Shown one piece after another: positions 8,463-15,667 of a DNA stretch of 31,276 bases. The stretch is from Proteiniphilum sp. UBA1403 (lineage in GTDB: Bacteria; Bacteroidota; Bacteroidia; Bacteroidales; Dysgonomonadaceae): NCBI GenBank assembly GCA_002305715.1, contig DBQD01000021.1, forward strand, positions 1 through 31,276. Direction: 5' to 3'. A program made the translations under genes and the position numbers. Position 1 is the stretch's first letter, and each line of letters begins with the position of its first letter. The notes below the pieces were generated by a model. It did no database searches. It was not told the origin of the DNA and was given only the letters and a program-made list of their open reading frames with translations.

Positions 8463-8528
8463 ATGAAAATTGTATTTTCTCATATACACTACCGCAAAGC
8501 AACAGACTTGGTCCGACGATGCTTTTAA
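8463..8528 (+). CDS. Possible arginine-responsive leader peptide
   Basis: This 21-codon ORF begins ATG AAA ATT and encodes a peptide ending in DLVRRCF before TAA. It has three Arg codons (CGC at codon 11; CGA CGA at codons 18-19), two of them adjacent and close to the stop, and it lies 100 bases before the first gene of an arginine operon. A hairpin follows 5 bases after the stop codon. This is the arrangement expected for ribosome-mediated attenuation, in which stalling at scarce arginyl-tRNA alters folding of the RNA downstream. A chance ORF of this length is quite possible, and no strong ribosome-binding site is present. Confidence 0.35.
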   Translation: MKIVFSHIHYRKATDLVRRCF

Positions 8529-8532
8529 TCTT

Positions 8533-8589
8533 TACAGACAATCTCATGTCTGTACCTCCACTTATTTATTACCCCGCGCCGAAAGGCGT
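8533..8589 (+). promoter_or_regulatory. Two hairpins in the arg operon leader
   Basis: TACAGACA (8533-8540) pairs perfectly with TGTCTGTA (8547-8554) around a 6-base loop. A second small stem, GCGCC/GGCGT, closes a GAAA tetraloop (8576-8589, one G-U pair). The downstream sequence becomes T-rich only from about 8606, so the second hairpin is not a canonical intrinsic terminator. A ribosome at the leader stop codon would cover the 5' arm of the first hairpin, while a ribosome stalled on the tandem Arg codons would leave it free. Confidence 0.35.
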
Positions 8590-8613
8590 TATACAAAAAC
8601 CCGTTAATTTTAT

Positions 8614-8621
8614 TATTTTTG
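8614..8621 (+). promoter_or_regulatory. Second candidate -7 element before the arg operon
   Basis: TATTTTTG fits TAnnTTTG but ends only 7 bases before the ATG at 8629, so a transcript from it would be leaderless. It lies in a T-rich run, where such matches arise easily. It is the weaker of the two arg promoter candidates. Confidence 0.2.
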
Positions 8622-8628
8622 TTTTAGG

Positions 8629-9246
8629 ATGAATGTAGAAATTCATAATGCCAATAGCACATACGTCATGTACGCACAGGAGATCTGCGATTTGATTTAC
8701 GAATCAGCGCAGGCACGCGGCACAGGCATTGCAAAGCGCAGTGCTGAATACGTAGCAGAGAAGATCGAAGCAGGCAAAGCCGTGATCGCCCTCGATGGCG
8801 ATAAATTGGTTGGTTTTGCGTACATTGAGACCTTCAGTCACCAGCGGTTTGTAGCCAACTCTGGGTTGGTGGTGCATCCAGACTATCGAAACCAGGGGTT
8901 AGCAAAGAAGATTAAACGGAAAATCTTCGACCTCTCACATAAACTTTACCCAAACGCCAAAATATTCAGTATCACCACTGGACTTGCCGTCATGAAGATG
9001 AATACGGAATTGGGATTTAAACCTGTTACCTTCTCGGAGTTGACCGACGATGAAGAGTTTTGGAAAGGATGTCAGGGTTGCAGGAATTATGATATCCTGC
9101 AACGTAACAATCACAAGATGTGCCTTTGTACGGGGCTTTTGTATGACCCCAAGGCACAACCCCAACAGCAGGCAAGTTCATTCGCCAAGAAAGTAGTAAA
9201 ACCAGTAATCAAAGTAAAGAAATCCAATAAATTATACAAGAAATGA
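8629..9246 (+). CDS. GNAT acyltransferase, likely N-acylglutamate synthase of arginine synthesis
   Basis: This 205-residue protein has a GNAT fold. VVHPDYRNQGLAKK (81-94) is the acyl-CoA pyrophosphate-binding motif (RNQGLA), preceded by the beta-strand pair ALDGDKLVGFAYI (55-66). It is the first gene of the arginine operon and overlaps argG by 4 bases (ATGA). No classical argA or argJ is present in the cluster, so it probably acylates glutamate in the first step; with a succinylornithine-type transcarbamylase downstream, succinyl-CoA is a plausible donor. The C-terminal half carries four cysteines in a CxxC-x13-CxC arrangement (148, 151, 165, 167), which could bind zinc, and a basic tail rich in Lys. 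Homologues at the head of Bacteroides arginine clusters are, to my knowledge, thought to do this step. The donor and the role of the cysteines are inference. Confidence 0.75.
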   Translation: MNVEIHNANSTYVMYAQEICDLIYESAQARGTGIAKRSAEYVAEKIEAGKAVIALDGDKLVGFAYIETFSHQRFVANSGLVVHPDYRNQGLAKKIKRKIFDLSHKLYPNAKIFSITTGLAVMKMNTELGFKPVTFSELTDDEEFWKGCQGCRNYDILQRNNHKMCLCTGLLYDPKAQPQQQASSFAKKVVKPVIKVKKSNKLYKK

Positions 9247-10433
9247 AACAGAATGTAGTATTGGCATTTAGTGGTGGACTCGACACATCTTTTTGTGTTC
9301 CCTACCTGATGAATGAAAGAGGACTTGAAGTGCACACCGTTATTGTAAACACAGGCGGTTTTTCTGCAGAAGAAGCTGCTCTCATTGAGAAGCGTGCTCT
9401 ACAACTGGGAGCAGCCTCGCATACCTGTATCGATGCTGTTGACGACTATTACACACAGGGTATCCGTTATCTGATTTATGGAAATGTGTTAAAAAATAAC
9501 ACATACCCACTTTCTGTTAGCTCAGAGCGTTTCTTTCAGGCAATGGCTGTACTAAACCACGTAAAGAAGATGGGAGCCGATTTTGTTGCTCATGGAAGCA
9601 CCGGTGCCGGAAACGACCAGGTTCGTTTTGACTTAGCCTTCGAAGTTCTTGCTCCACAGGTAAAAATCATTGCACCCATTCGTGAACTTTCACTAACTCG
9701 TCAGCAAGAAATTGATTATCTTAAAGAACATGGGTTTGACTTCTCATGGGAAAAATCAAAATATTCCATCAACCAAGGAATCTGGGGCACCAGTGTAGGA
9801 GGAGTGGAGACATTGAAATCTTCAGGTGTACTACCGGAGTCAGCTTACCCTTCTCAAGTAACCTGTTTCGAACCAGAACACATCACCATTGGATTCGAAA
9901 AAGGAGAACCTGTTTCACTGAATGGAGAGAAAATGAATCCGGTCACATTGATACATAAGCTGCACAGCATTGGCTCTAAGTTTGGCATCGGTCGTGATGT
10001 ACACGTGGGTGACACCATTATTGGGACCAAAGGTCGTGTGGCATTTGAGGCACCGGCACCATTGATGATCATCAAAGCGCATCATCTGTTGGAGAAGCAT
10101 GTGTTAACAAAACAACAGCTCTATTGGAAAGAGCAGCTCTCCAATTGGTACGGACAATTGTTACACGAGGCGCAATATCTGGAGCCTGTGATGCGAAACA
10201 TTGAGACCTTCCTCACCGACACACAGACGTTTGTAACAGGAGAAGTTGAAATTGAGCTGCGACCATATCATTTTGCAATCTTGGGTTGCTCAAGCGACTA
10301 TGATTTAATGAGTTCTCGTTTTGGCGAATATGGAGAATCCAACAAGTCCTTCTCTGGACGGGATGTGGAAGGATTCACCAAAGTATTGGCCAATCCATTA
10401 AAAATTTATTATACCATCCACGATAATGATTAA
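9243..10433 (+). CDS. argG: Argininosuccinate synthase
   Basis: This 396-residue enzyme joins citrulline and aspartate using ATP, the seventh step of arginine synthesis. The PP-loop SGGLDTS lies at 10-16, and AHGSTGAGNDQVRF (about 116-129) is the second family signature. The length is close to the usual 400 residues. It starts inside the stop region of the GNAT gene (ATGA overlap) and its own end overlaps the start of argC, so translational coupling is likely. In the carbamoyl-transfer scheme of this pathway citrulline is released only after the acyl group is removed, so ArgG works after ArgF' and ArgE although it is encoded before them. Confidence 0.95.
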   Translation: MKQNVVLAFSGGLDTSFCVPYLMNERGLEVHTVIVNTGGFSAEEAALIEKRALQLGAASHTCIDAVDDYYTQGIRYLIYGNVLKNNTYPLSVSSERFFQAMAVLNHVKKMGADFVAHGSTGAGNDQVRFDLAFEVLAPQVKIIAPIRELSLTRQQEIDYLKEHGFDFSWEKSKYSINQGIWGTSVGGVETLKSSGVLPESAYPSQVTCFEPEHITIGFEKGEPVSLNGEKMNPVTLIHKLHSIGSKFGIGRDVHVGDTIIGTKGRVAFEAPAPLMIIKAHHLLEKHVLTKQQLYWKEQLSNWYGQLLHEAQYLEPVMRNIETFLTDTQTFVTGEVEIELRPYHFAILGCSSDYDLMSSRFGEYGESNKSFSGRDVEGFTKVLANPLKIYYTIHDND

Positions 10434-11400
10434 CGTGAGTATTGCCGGAGGAACTGGATACACAGCAGGCGAACTGCTGCGCATTCTGCTCCGTCATCCG
10501 GAAGTAAATATAGAATCGGTCATTAGCACCACATCTGTGGGCATGCCGGTAGCAGAAATGCATCGTGACCTGTTGGGTGAAACGGAGCTGCTTTTTAGTG
10601 ACTGCTTTATAAACCCCGATGTAACTTTTCTATGCCTTGGTCACGGACTGTCGCGAGAGTTTCTTGAAAAGAACCACCTTCCCACTGATTGCAAAGTAAT
10701 CGATCTAGGAAACGATTTCAGAAATGAACCTCAATTTGGCGATCGCAATTTTGTCTTTGGCCTATGTGAGCTCAATAAGGAACTTCTTAAAGAAGCAAAG
10801 AATGTTGCCAACCCCGGCTGTTTTGCCACGACCATCATGTTGGCTCTTCTACCACTGGCTTCGAAGAATCTGCTCCAGGATGAAATACATGCACACGCCA
10901 TCACAGGTTCTACCGGTGCCGGGAAAAAACCGGTTGATACTACTCATTTCAGCTACCGCGACAATAACATCTCTGTCTATAAACCTTTTAGGCACCAGCA
11001 TTTGGAGGAAATTGGTAATACGCTAGTTGCAGCAGGAAACCGTCAACTCCCACAAATTAACTTTGTCCCCATGCGGGGTGATTTTACCCGCGGAATATTT
11101 GCCAGCATCTATACTAAATGGAATTGTAGCATGGGAAACGATGATATCATTTCATACTACAAGGAGTATTATGCTTCTTCTCCATTTGTATTTGTCTCTG
11201 AACAGCCCATCAGCTTAAAAGAGGTGGTCAACACCAACAAATGTCTGTTGCATATTGAATTTTACAATGGGTATATCCACATCACCTCCATCACCGACAA
11301 CCTTCTAAAAGGGGCTTCTGGACAGGCAGTTCAAAATATGAACCTGATGTTCGGGCTGGATGAAACAATGGGATTAAAGCTAAAGGGAAGCGTGTTTTAA
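10426..11400 (+). CDS. argC: N-acyl-gamma-glutamyl-phosphate reductase
   Basis: This 324-residue enzyme reduces N-acyl-gamma-glutamyl phosphate to the semialdehyde with NADPH. The N-terminal Rossmann motif GGTGYTAGELL (8-18) is followed by the catalytic segment NPGCFAT with Cys132, and HxHxxE-type residues (RHQHLEEI, about 188-195) fit the family. It overlaps argG by 8 bases. Whether the acyl group is acetyl or succinyl cannot be read from this protein; the operon's transcarbamylase points to succinyl. The stop is followed by a 41-base gap before argD. Confidence 0.94.
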   Translation: MINVSIAGGTGYTAGELLRILLRHPEVNIESVISTTSVGMPVAEMHRDLLGETELLFSDCFINPDVTFLCLGHGLSREFLEKNHLPTDCKVIDLGNDFRNEPQFGDRNFVFGLCELNKELLKEAKNVANPGCFATTIMLALLPLASKNLLQDEIHAHAITGSTGAGKKPVDTTHFSYRDNNISVYKPFRHQHLEEIGNTLVAAGNRQLPQINFVPMRGDFTRGIFASIYTKWNCSMGNDDIISYYKEYYASSPFVFVSEQPISLKEVVNTNKCLLHIEFYNGYIHITSITDNLLKGASGQAVQNMNLMFGLDETMGLKLKGSVF

Positions 11401-11441
11401 GGAGGCGTTATTCTAATGAATCAATGATTAATTGAAAAAAG

Positions 11442-12566
11442 ATGAAATTATTCGATGTATACAGTTTGTGGGATATTGAACCTGTAAGAGCAGAAGGGTG
11501 TCGTGTATGGGACAAGGATGGGCAAGAGTACCTCGACCTATATGGTGGCCATGCTGTTATATCCATTGGTCACTCTCACCCCACTTATGTGAAAGCATTG
11601 CAAGAACAGGTAGCAAAGATTGGTTTTTATTCCAACTCAGTACAAAATAGTTTACAAGAAGAGTTGGCACTAAAGCTGGGAGATCAATCTGGATACCCCG
11701 ATTATTCGTTATTCCTCTGCAACTCAGGCGCCGAGGCCAATGAGAATGCACTAAAACTGGCCTCCATCCACACCGGAAAACGTCGCGTGATAGCTTTCAA
11801 AGAGGCTTTTCACGGTCGCACTTCCGGAGCGGTAGCAGTTACCGACAATCCGGCAATTCAATCCGCTTTCAACAAAGGACACGAGGTTGTCTTTCTCCCC
11901 CTCAACAATATCCATGCTGTAGCAGATGAGATCCAGAAAGGCGATGTAGCCGCTGTACTCATTGAGGGAATACAGGGAGTAGCAGGGATCTATGTACCCG
12001 AAACGACTTTCCTGCAACAGCTAGAAACGCTCTGTAATGAACAAGGAGTGATATTAATCCTCGATGAAATACAATCAGGATACGGTCGCACCGGTCAGTT
12101 TTTTGCACATCATCAAGCCGGTATCAAGCCGCACATCATCACCACCGCCAAAGGAATGGGCAATGGTTTTCCAATTGGAGGTCTACTTATCTCCCCCATC
12201 TTTGAAGCCAAAAAAGGTATGCTCGGCACCACATTCGGTGGCAACCATTTAGCATGTGCGGCTGCTATTGCCGTATTGGATGTGATGAAGGAGGAGTCGT
12301 TGGTAGATAATGCAGCCAATATCGGCAAATACCTTATTGAACAGCTCGTTCAATTTCCTGCTGTCCGGGAAATCAGAGGTCGTGGATTAATGCTGGGAAT
12401 CGAATTTATTCCGGAACAGGCATCCGCACGCAACCGTTTGTTGTTCGAAAGTCATATCTTTACAGGTGAGGCAAAAAACAATGTGATGCGACTCCTACCC
12501 CCGTTATCGATCTCCAAATCAGATGTTGACCATTTTATCAATGAGTTACAAAGAATAACCAATTAG
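11442..12566 (+). CDS. argD: N-acylornithine aminotransferase
   Basis: This 374-residue enzyme is a class III PLP aminotransferase that converts the N-acylglutamate semialdehyde to N-acylornithine with glutamate as amino donor. NSGAEANENALKLA (94-107) is the phosphate-binding region, ILDEIQSGYGRTG (206-218) holds the PLP-ring aspartate, and TTAKGMGNGFPIG (234-246) carries the Schiff-base Lys237. It is slightly shorter than the usual 390-400 residues but has all core motifs. ATG follows an A-rich stretch with no strong Shine-Dalgarno. It lies between argC and argF' in the operon. The same fold is used for acetyl- and succinyl-ornithine, so the acyl preference is assigned only from context. Confidence 0.94.
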   Translation: MKLFDVYSLWDIEPVRAEGCRVWDKDGQEYLDLYGGHAVISIGHSHPTYVKALQEQVAKIGFYSNSVQNSLQEELALKLGDQSGYPDYSLFLCNSGAEANENALKLASIHTGKRRVIAFKEAFHGRTSGAVAVTDNPAIQSAFNKGHEVVFLPLNNIHAVADEIQKGDVAAVLIEGIQGVAGIYVPETTFLQQLETLCNEQGVILILDEIQSGYGRTGQFFAHHQAGIKPHIITTAKGMGNGFPIGGLLISPIFEAKKGMLGTTFGGNHLACAAAIAVLDVMKEESLVDNAANIGKYLIEQLVQFPAVREIRGRGLMLGIEFIPEQASARNRLLFESHIFTGEAKNNVMRLLPPLSISKSDVDHFINELQRITN

Positions 12567-12596
12567 TCATTAAATCGACCATAATAAGTCAGCAAA

Positions 12597-13553
12597 ATGA
12601 AACATTTCACATCGGTACAGGATATAGGCGACTTGAAAGAAGCGCTGGAAAAGGCAAAATATGTAAAAGAAAATCCGTTTGCAGACCAGGATTTGGGAAA
12701 GAACAAGACATTGATGCTCATTTTCTTCAATTCGAGCCTCCGCACTCGTCTCAGCACCCAAAAAGCGGGGATGAACCTCGGAATGAATGTGATGGTGCTC
12801 GATATCAACCAAGGCGCCTGGAAGTTGGAAACAGAGCGCGGAGTGATTATGGATGGTGATAAACCAGAACATATACTGGAAGCGATACCAGTCATGGGAT
12901 CCTACTGCGACATAATCGGTGTACGCTCATTTGCTCAGTTTGAAAACAAAGCCGATGACTACAACGAGGTTATTCTAAATCAATTTATTCAATATTCCGG
13001 AAAGCCTGTATTCAGCATGGAAGCAGCAACCCGCCACCCGCTGCAGAGTTTTGCCGATCTCATCACCATTGAGGAGTATAAAAAGAAAGAACGCCCAAAG
13101 GTAGTATTGACCTGGGCGCCTCATCCTCGAGCACTACCGCAGGCGGTTCCCAACTCATTTGCCGAATGGATGAATGCGACAGATTACGAGTTTGTGATTA
13201 CACATCCCGAGGGATACGAACTGGATCCTCAGTTTGTGGGTAATGCTGTGGTTGAGTACAACAAAGAAAAAGCTTACAAGGATGCAGACTTTATATATGC
13301 AAAAAACTGGGCAGCCTATCAGGATCCGAATTATGGAAAAATATTATCGACCGACCGCTCCTGGACGGTGGACAGTGCCAAGATGGCGCTGACAAACAAT
13401 GCCTACTTTTTGCACTGCCTGCCGGTACGGCGTAACATGATTGTAACCGATAAGGTAATCGAAAGTGCTCAGTCAATCGTGATTCCCGAAGCAGCCAACA
13501 GGGTGGTCTCTGCACAAACAGTCTTAAAGGAGATGTTGCTTGCGTGTAAATAA
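12597..13553 (+). CDS. argF': N-succinylornithine transcarbamylase
   Basis: This 318-residue enzyme transfers the carbamoyl group from carbamoyl phosphate to an N-acylated ornithine, giving N-acylcitrulline. The phosphate-binding motif is SSLRTR (46-51) in place of STRTR, and HCLPVRR lies near residue 277. Both are features of the acylornithine branch and not of ordinary ornithine transcarbamylase. In this branch the residue that separates acetyl- from succinyl-ornithine enzymes is known: Glu92 in Xanthomonas AOTCase, Pro90 in the Bacteroides fragilis enzyme. Here the loop reads DGDKPEHILEA and the proline is residue 90 exactly, so the succinyl substrate is predicted. The overall sequence is very close to what I remember of the B. 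fragilis protein. Fifth of the eight operon genes, 30 bases after argD. Confidence 0.92.
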   Translation: MKHFTSVQDIGDLKEALEKAKYVKENPFADQDLGKNKTLMLIFFNSSLRTRLSTQKAGMNLGMNVMVLDINQGAWKLETERGVIMDGDKPEHILEAIPVMGSYCDIIGVRSFAQFENKADDYNEVILNQFIQYSGKPVFSMEAATRHPLQSFADLITIEEYKKKERPKVVLTWAPHPRALPQAVPNSFAEWMNATDYEFVITHPEGYELDPQFVGNAVVEYNKEKAYKDADFIYAKNWAAYQDPNYGKILSTDRSWTVDSAKMALTNNAYFLHCLPVRRNMIVTDKVIESAQSIVIPEAANRVVSAQTVLKEMLLACK

Positions 13554-13628
13554 AGCTATAATTGAGCGTTAATAAGTCAAGGTAGCACAGAGAGACATTC
13601 AAATCCAACCATTTATACAGAATAGAAC

Positions 13629-14435
13629 ATGACGAAAGAGAAACTTTCAATTGTAAAGATAGGCGGAAACATCATAGATAATCCGGTCGCACTCGAGCAA
13701 TTTCTGACCGATTTCTATCATCTGGAGGGTCGTAGACTACTGGTACACGGCGGAGGTGTCATGGCTTCCAAAATGGCTACACAACTGGGACTCGAAACAA
13801 AAATGGCACAAGGCCGTCGCATCACCGATGCCGAAACGCTCAAACTAGTCACCATGGTCTATGCAGGATGGATTAACAAATATATTGTTGCATCGCTCCA
13901 AAAAATTGGGTGTAACGCCATCGGCCTATCGGGAGCCGACGGCAATACCATTCCCTCACATCAACGTTCTCCGATACCTGTAGATTATGGATATGTGGGG
14001 GATCCTAACACGGATAAAATGAATACAGAATTTTTATCCAAACTGATTGATATGGGTGCTACACCTGTTTTTTGCGCCATCACACACGATGGTAATGGCC
14101 AGCTGCTCAACACCAATGCCGACACCGTAGCCTATTCTTTATCCTCCTCATTATCGAAACACTATAATACTTCGCTCTATTATTGTTTCGAGAAAGAGGG
14201 TGTACTGCGCGATTTGAACGATCCGGATAGTATTATTCCATCTATGACCCAAGCTGAAAGTGAAATATACAAACAGATGGGCGTCATTGCCGACGGCATG
14301 CTTCCAAAAATCGACAACTCCTTTCGAGCAATGGAAAAAGGGGTGAACGAGGTCATCATCCTGCATGCTAAAAATCTGATATCGAAAAAGGGTACCATCC
14401 TCTTGAATTATAGAGATGGGGAGAGCAAACCATAA
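13629..14435 (+). CDS. argB: N-acyl-L-glutamate kinase
   Basis: This 268-residue amino acid kinase phosphorylates the gamma-carboxylate of N-acylglutamate, the second step of the pathway. IKIGGNIID (9-17) and VHGGGVMASKMA (39-50) are the nucleotide and substrate glycine loops, followed by RRITDAETLK (about 68-77) and GLSGADGN (about 98-105). Short length and lack of the N-terminal arm suggest the arginine-insensitive, non-hexameric type, but feedback sensitivity cannot be settled by eye. It lies 75 bases after argF', the longest gap so far in the operon, with no recognisable promoter in it. With the transcarbamylase predicted to use succinyl substrates, this should be a succinylglutamate kinase. 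Confidence 0.92.
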   Translation: MTKEKLSIVKIGGNIIDNPVALEQFLTDFYHLEGRRLLVHGGGVMASKMATQLGLETKMAQGRRITDAETLKLVTMVYAGWINKYIVASLQKIGCNAIGLSGADGNTIPSHQRSPIPVDYGYVGDPNTDKMNTEFLSKLIDMGATPVFCAITHDGNGQLLNTNADTVAYSLSSSLSKHYNTSLYYCFEKEGVLRDLNDPDSIIPSMTQAESEIYKQMGVIADGMLPKIDNSFRAMEKGVNEVIILHAKNLISKKGTILLNYRDGESKP

Positions 14436-14481
14436 CGACCCGACAAAAAAATGATTATCCCCACATACCGTCTCAAGCAAT

Positions 14482-15561
14482 ATGATACAAGGAAATATCC
14501 ATCACGCTACAAAATTATTAAGAGAGCTAATTTCGATTAAATCCTTTTCTGGTGAAGAAAAATTACGATGCGATTATCTGGTAAATTATTTTCAGGAAAA
14601 GGAAATGGAGGTGGAGCGTTTCGGCTACAACTTGGTACTCACACAGCCACATCACGACAGTACAAAGCCGACATTGATGCTCAACTCACACCTTGACACG
14701 GTTCAACCGGCAGCATCCTATACAATTAATCCTTTCAACCCGCCCCTATCCGATAGTCGAATCTACGGACTTGGAAGTAACGATGCCGGTGCCAGTGTAG
14801 TTGCAATGATCGAGACTTTCTGTTATTTTTACGATAAAAACCTCCCTTTCAACCTTTTACTGGCACTATCTACGGAAGAGGAGAACTCAGGACCAGAAGG
14901 GATGCGCTTTTTGTGGCAAAAGCTTGTAGACAGGGTAGACATGGCCATCATTGGTGAACCTACCGGAATGCGAGCTGCTATAGCCGAAAGAGGACTACTG
15001 GTGGTCAATGGCGAAGCAGTTGGAGTCAGCGGTCATGCAGCAAGAGAAGAGGGCGTAAATGCTCTCTATATCGCTCTGGAGGATATTGCAACGCTACGCT
15101 CCATTAATTTCCCAAAAATATCTCCTATAATGGGATCGGTAAAACTTACCGTTACTCAAATTGCTGCCGGTACACAGCACAATGTCGTGCCCGATCGGTG
15201 TAAATATGTGGTCGACATCCGCCCCACAGAAATGTACACCAACCAGGAGATAATGGATATTCTTCAACCGGCTGTAAAGAGCAAGTTACAGGCACGCTCA
15301 CTCACAAACAGAAGCTCTGCAACACCTGTTGGTCACCCTCTCCTTCAATGTGCCACACAGTTGGGTATCGAGACCTACACTTCTCCGACGACTTCCGACT
15401 GGATGCGGATTACCTGCCCAGCGTTAAAAATGGGACCGGGAGAATCTGCCCGATCGCATCAAGCTGATGAATTTGTCGAAATTGAAGAACTGAAAAACGG
15501 TATGGAGGGATACATTGAATTTATATCTCAGTTGTCTACTGATTTTACGAACGATATATAA
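14482..15561 (+). CDS. argE: M20-family N-acylcitrulline/ornithine deacylase
   Basis: This 359-residue metallohydrolase belongs to the ArgE/DapE M20 group. NSHLDTVQP carries metal ligand His70 and the following Asp72, GSNDAG the bridging Asp101, and STEEENSGPEG the catalytic and metal-binding glutamates (132-133). IGEPTGM and SGHAAREEGVNA mark the lid/dimerisation domain. In this pathway it should remove the acyl group from N-acylcitrulline to give citrulline for ArgG. With the Pro90-type transcarbamylase upstream, a desuccinylase is more likely than a deacetylase. It starts 46 bases after argB. The last 25 bases are duplicated imperfectly just past the stop codon. Confidence 0.88.
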   Translation: MIQGNIHHATKLLRELISIKSFSGEEKLRCDYLVNYFQEKEMEVERFGYNLVLTQPHHDSTKPTLMLNSHLDTVQPAASYTINPFNPPLSDSRIYGLGSNDAGASVVAMIETFCYFYDKNLPFNLLLALSTEEENSGPEGMRFLWQKLVDRVDMAIIGEPTGMRAAIAERGLLVVNGEAVGVSGHAAREEGVNALYIALEDIATLRSINFPKISPIMGSVKLTVTQIAAGTQHNVVPDRCKYVVDIRPTEMYTNQEIMDILQPAVKSKLQARSLTNRSSATPVGHPLLQCATQLGIETYTSPTTSDWMRITCPALKMGPGESARSHQADEFVEIEELKNGMEGYIEFISQLSTDFTNDI

Positions 15562-15602
15562 TAATTTCGTCAACAAAGTCAACTGAATTTACGAACGATG
15601 TG
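15534..15602 (+). repeat. Imperfect direct repeat across the argE stop codon
   Basis: The 25 bases at 15534-15558, which include the last codons of argE, match those at 15578-15602 at 21 positions. The copies start 44 bases apart, so they are in different reading frames. The second copy, read in its own frame, would encode STEFTNDV, close to the real C-terminus STDFTNDI. It looks like a small old tandem duplication or an exchanged gene end. Confidence 0.55.
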
Positions 15603-15667
15603 AAGAAAGAACGAATTGTTGAGAACTTTCCACTTATTGTGTAATTATAAACTTACAACGAAGAGAA

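Larger units (their letters stand above)
8205..8628. other. 424-base intergenic region with divergent leaders
   Basis: This stretch separates the minus-strand KamA-like gene from the plus-strand arginine operon. It holds an inverted-repeat leader on the left (8228-8299), an AT-rich middle with no gene, a possible -7 element at 8448-8455, a 21-codon ORF with tandem Arg codons (8463-8528), two small hairpins (8533-8554 and 8576-8589) and a second -7-like element at 8614-8621. I see no argR gene or remnant. Confidence 0.6.

Noticed and set aside
12563..12895. 110-codon antisense ORF over argF'
   Set aside because: Shadow of the argF' coding strand; no start context, motifs or independent signal.
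12597..13553. Ordinary ornithine carbamoyltransferase (argF)
   Set aside because: The phosphate loop is SSLRTR rather than STRTR, and the gene sits with acyl-pathway enzymes and has Pro90; the acylornithine type fits far better.
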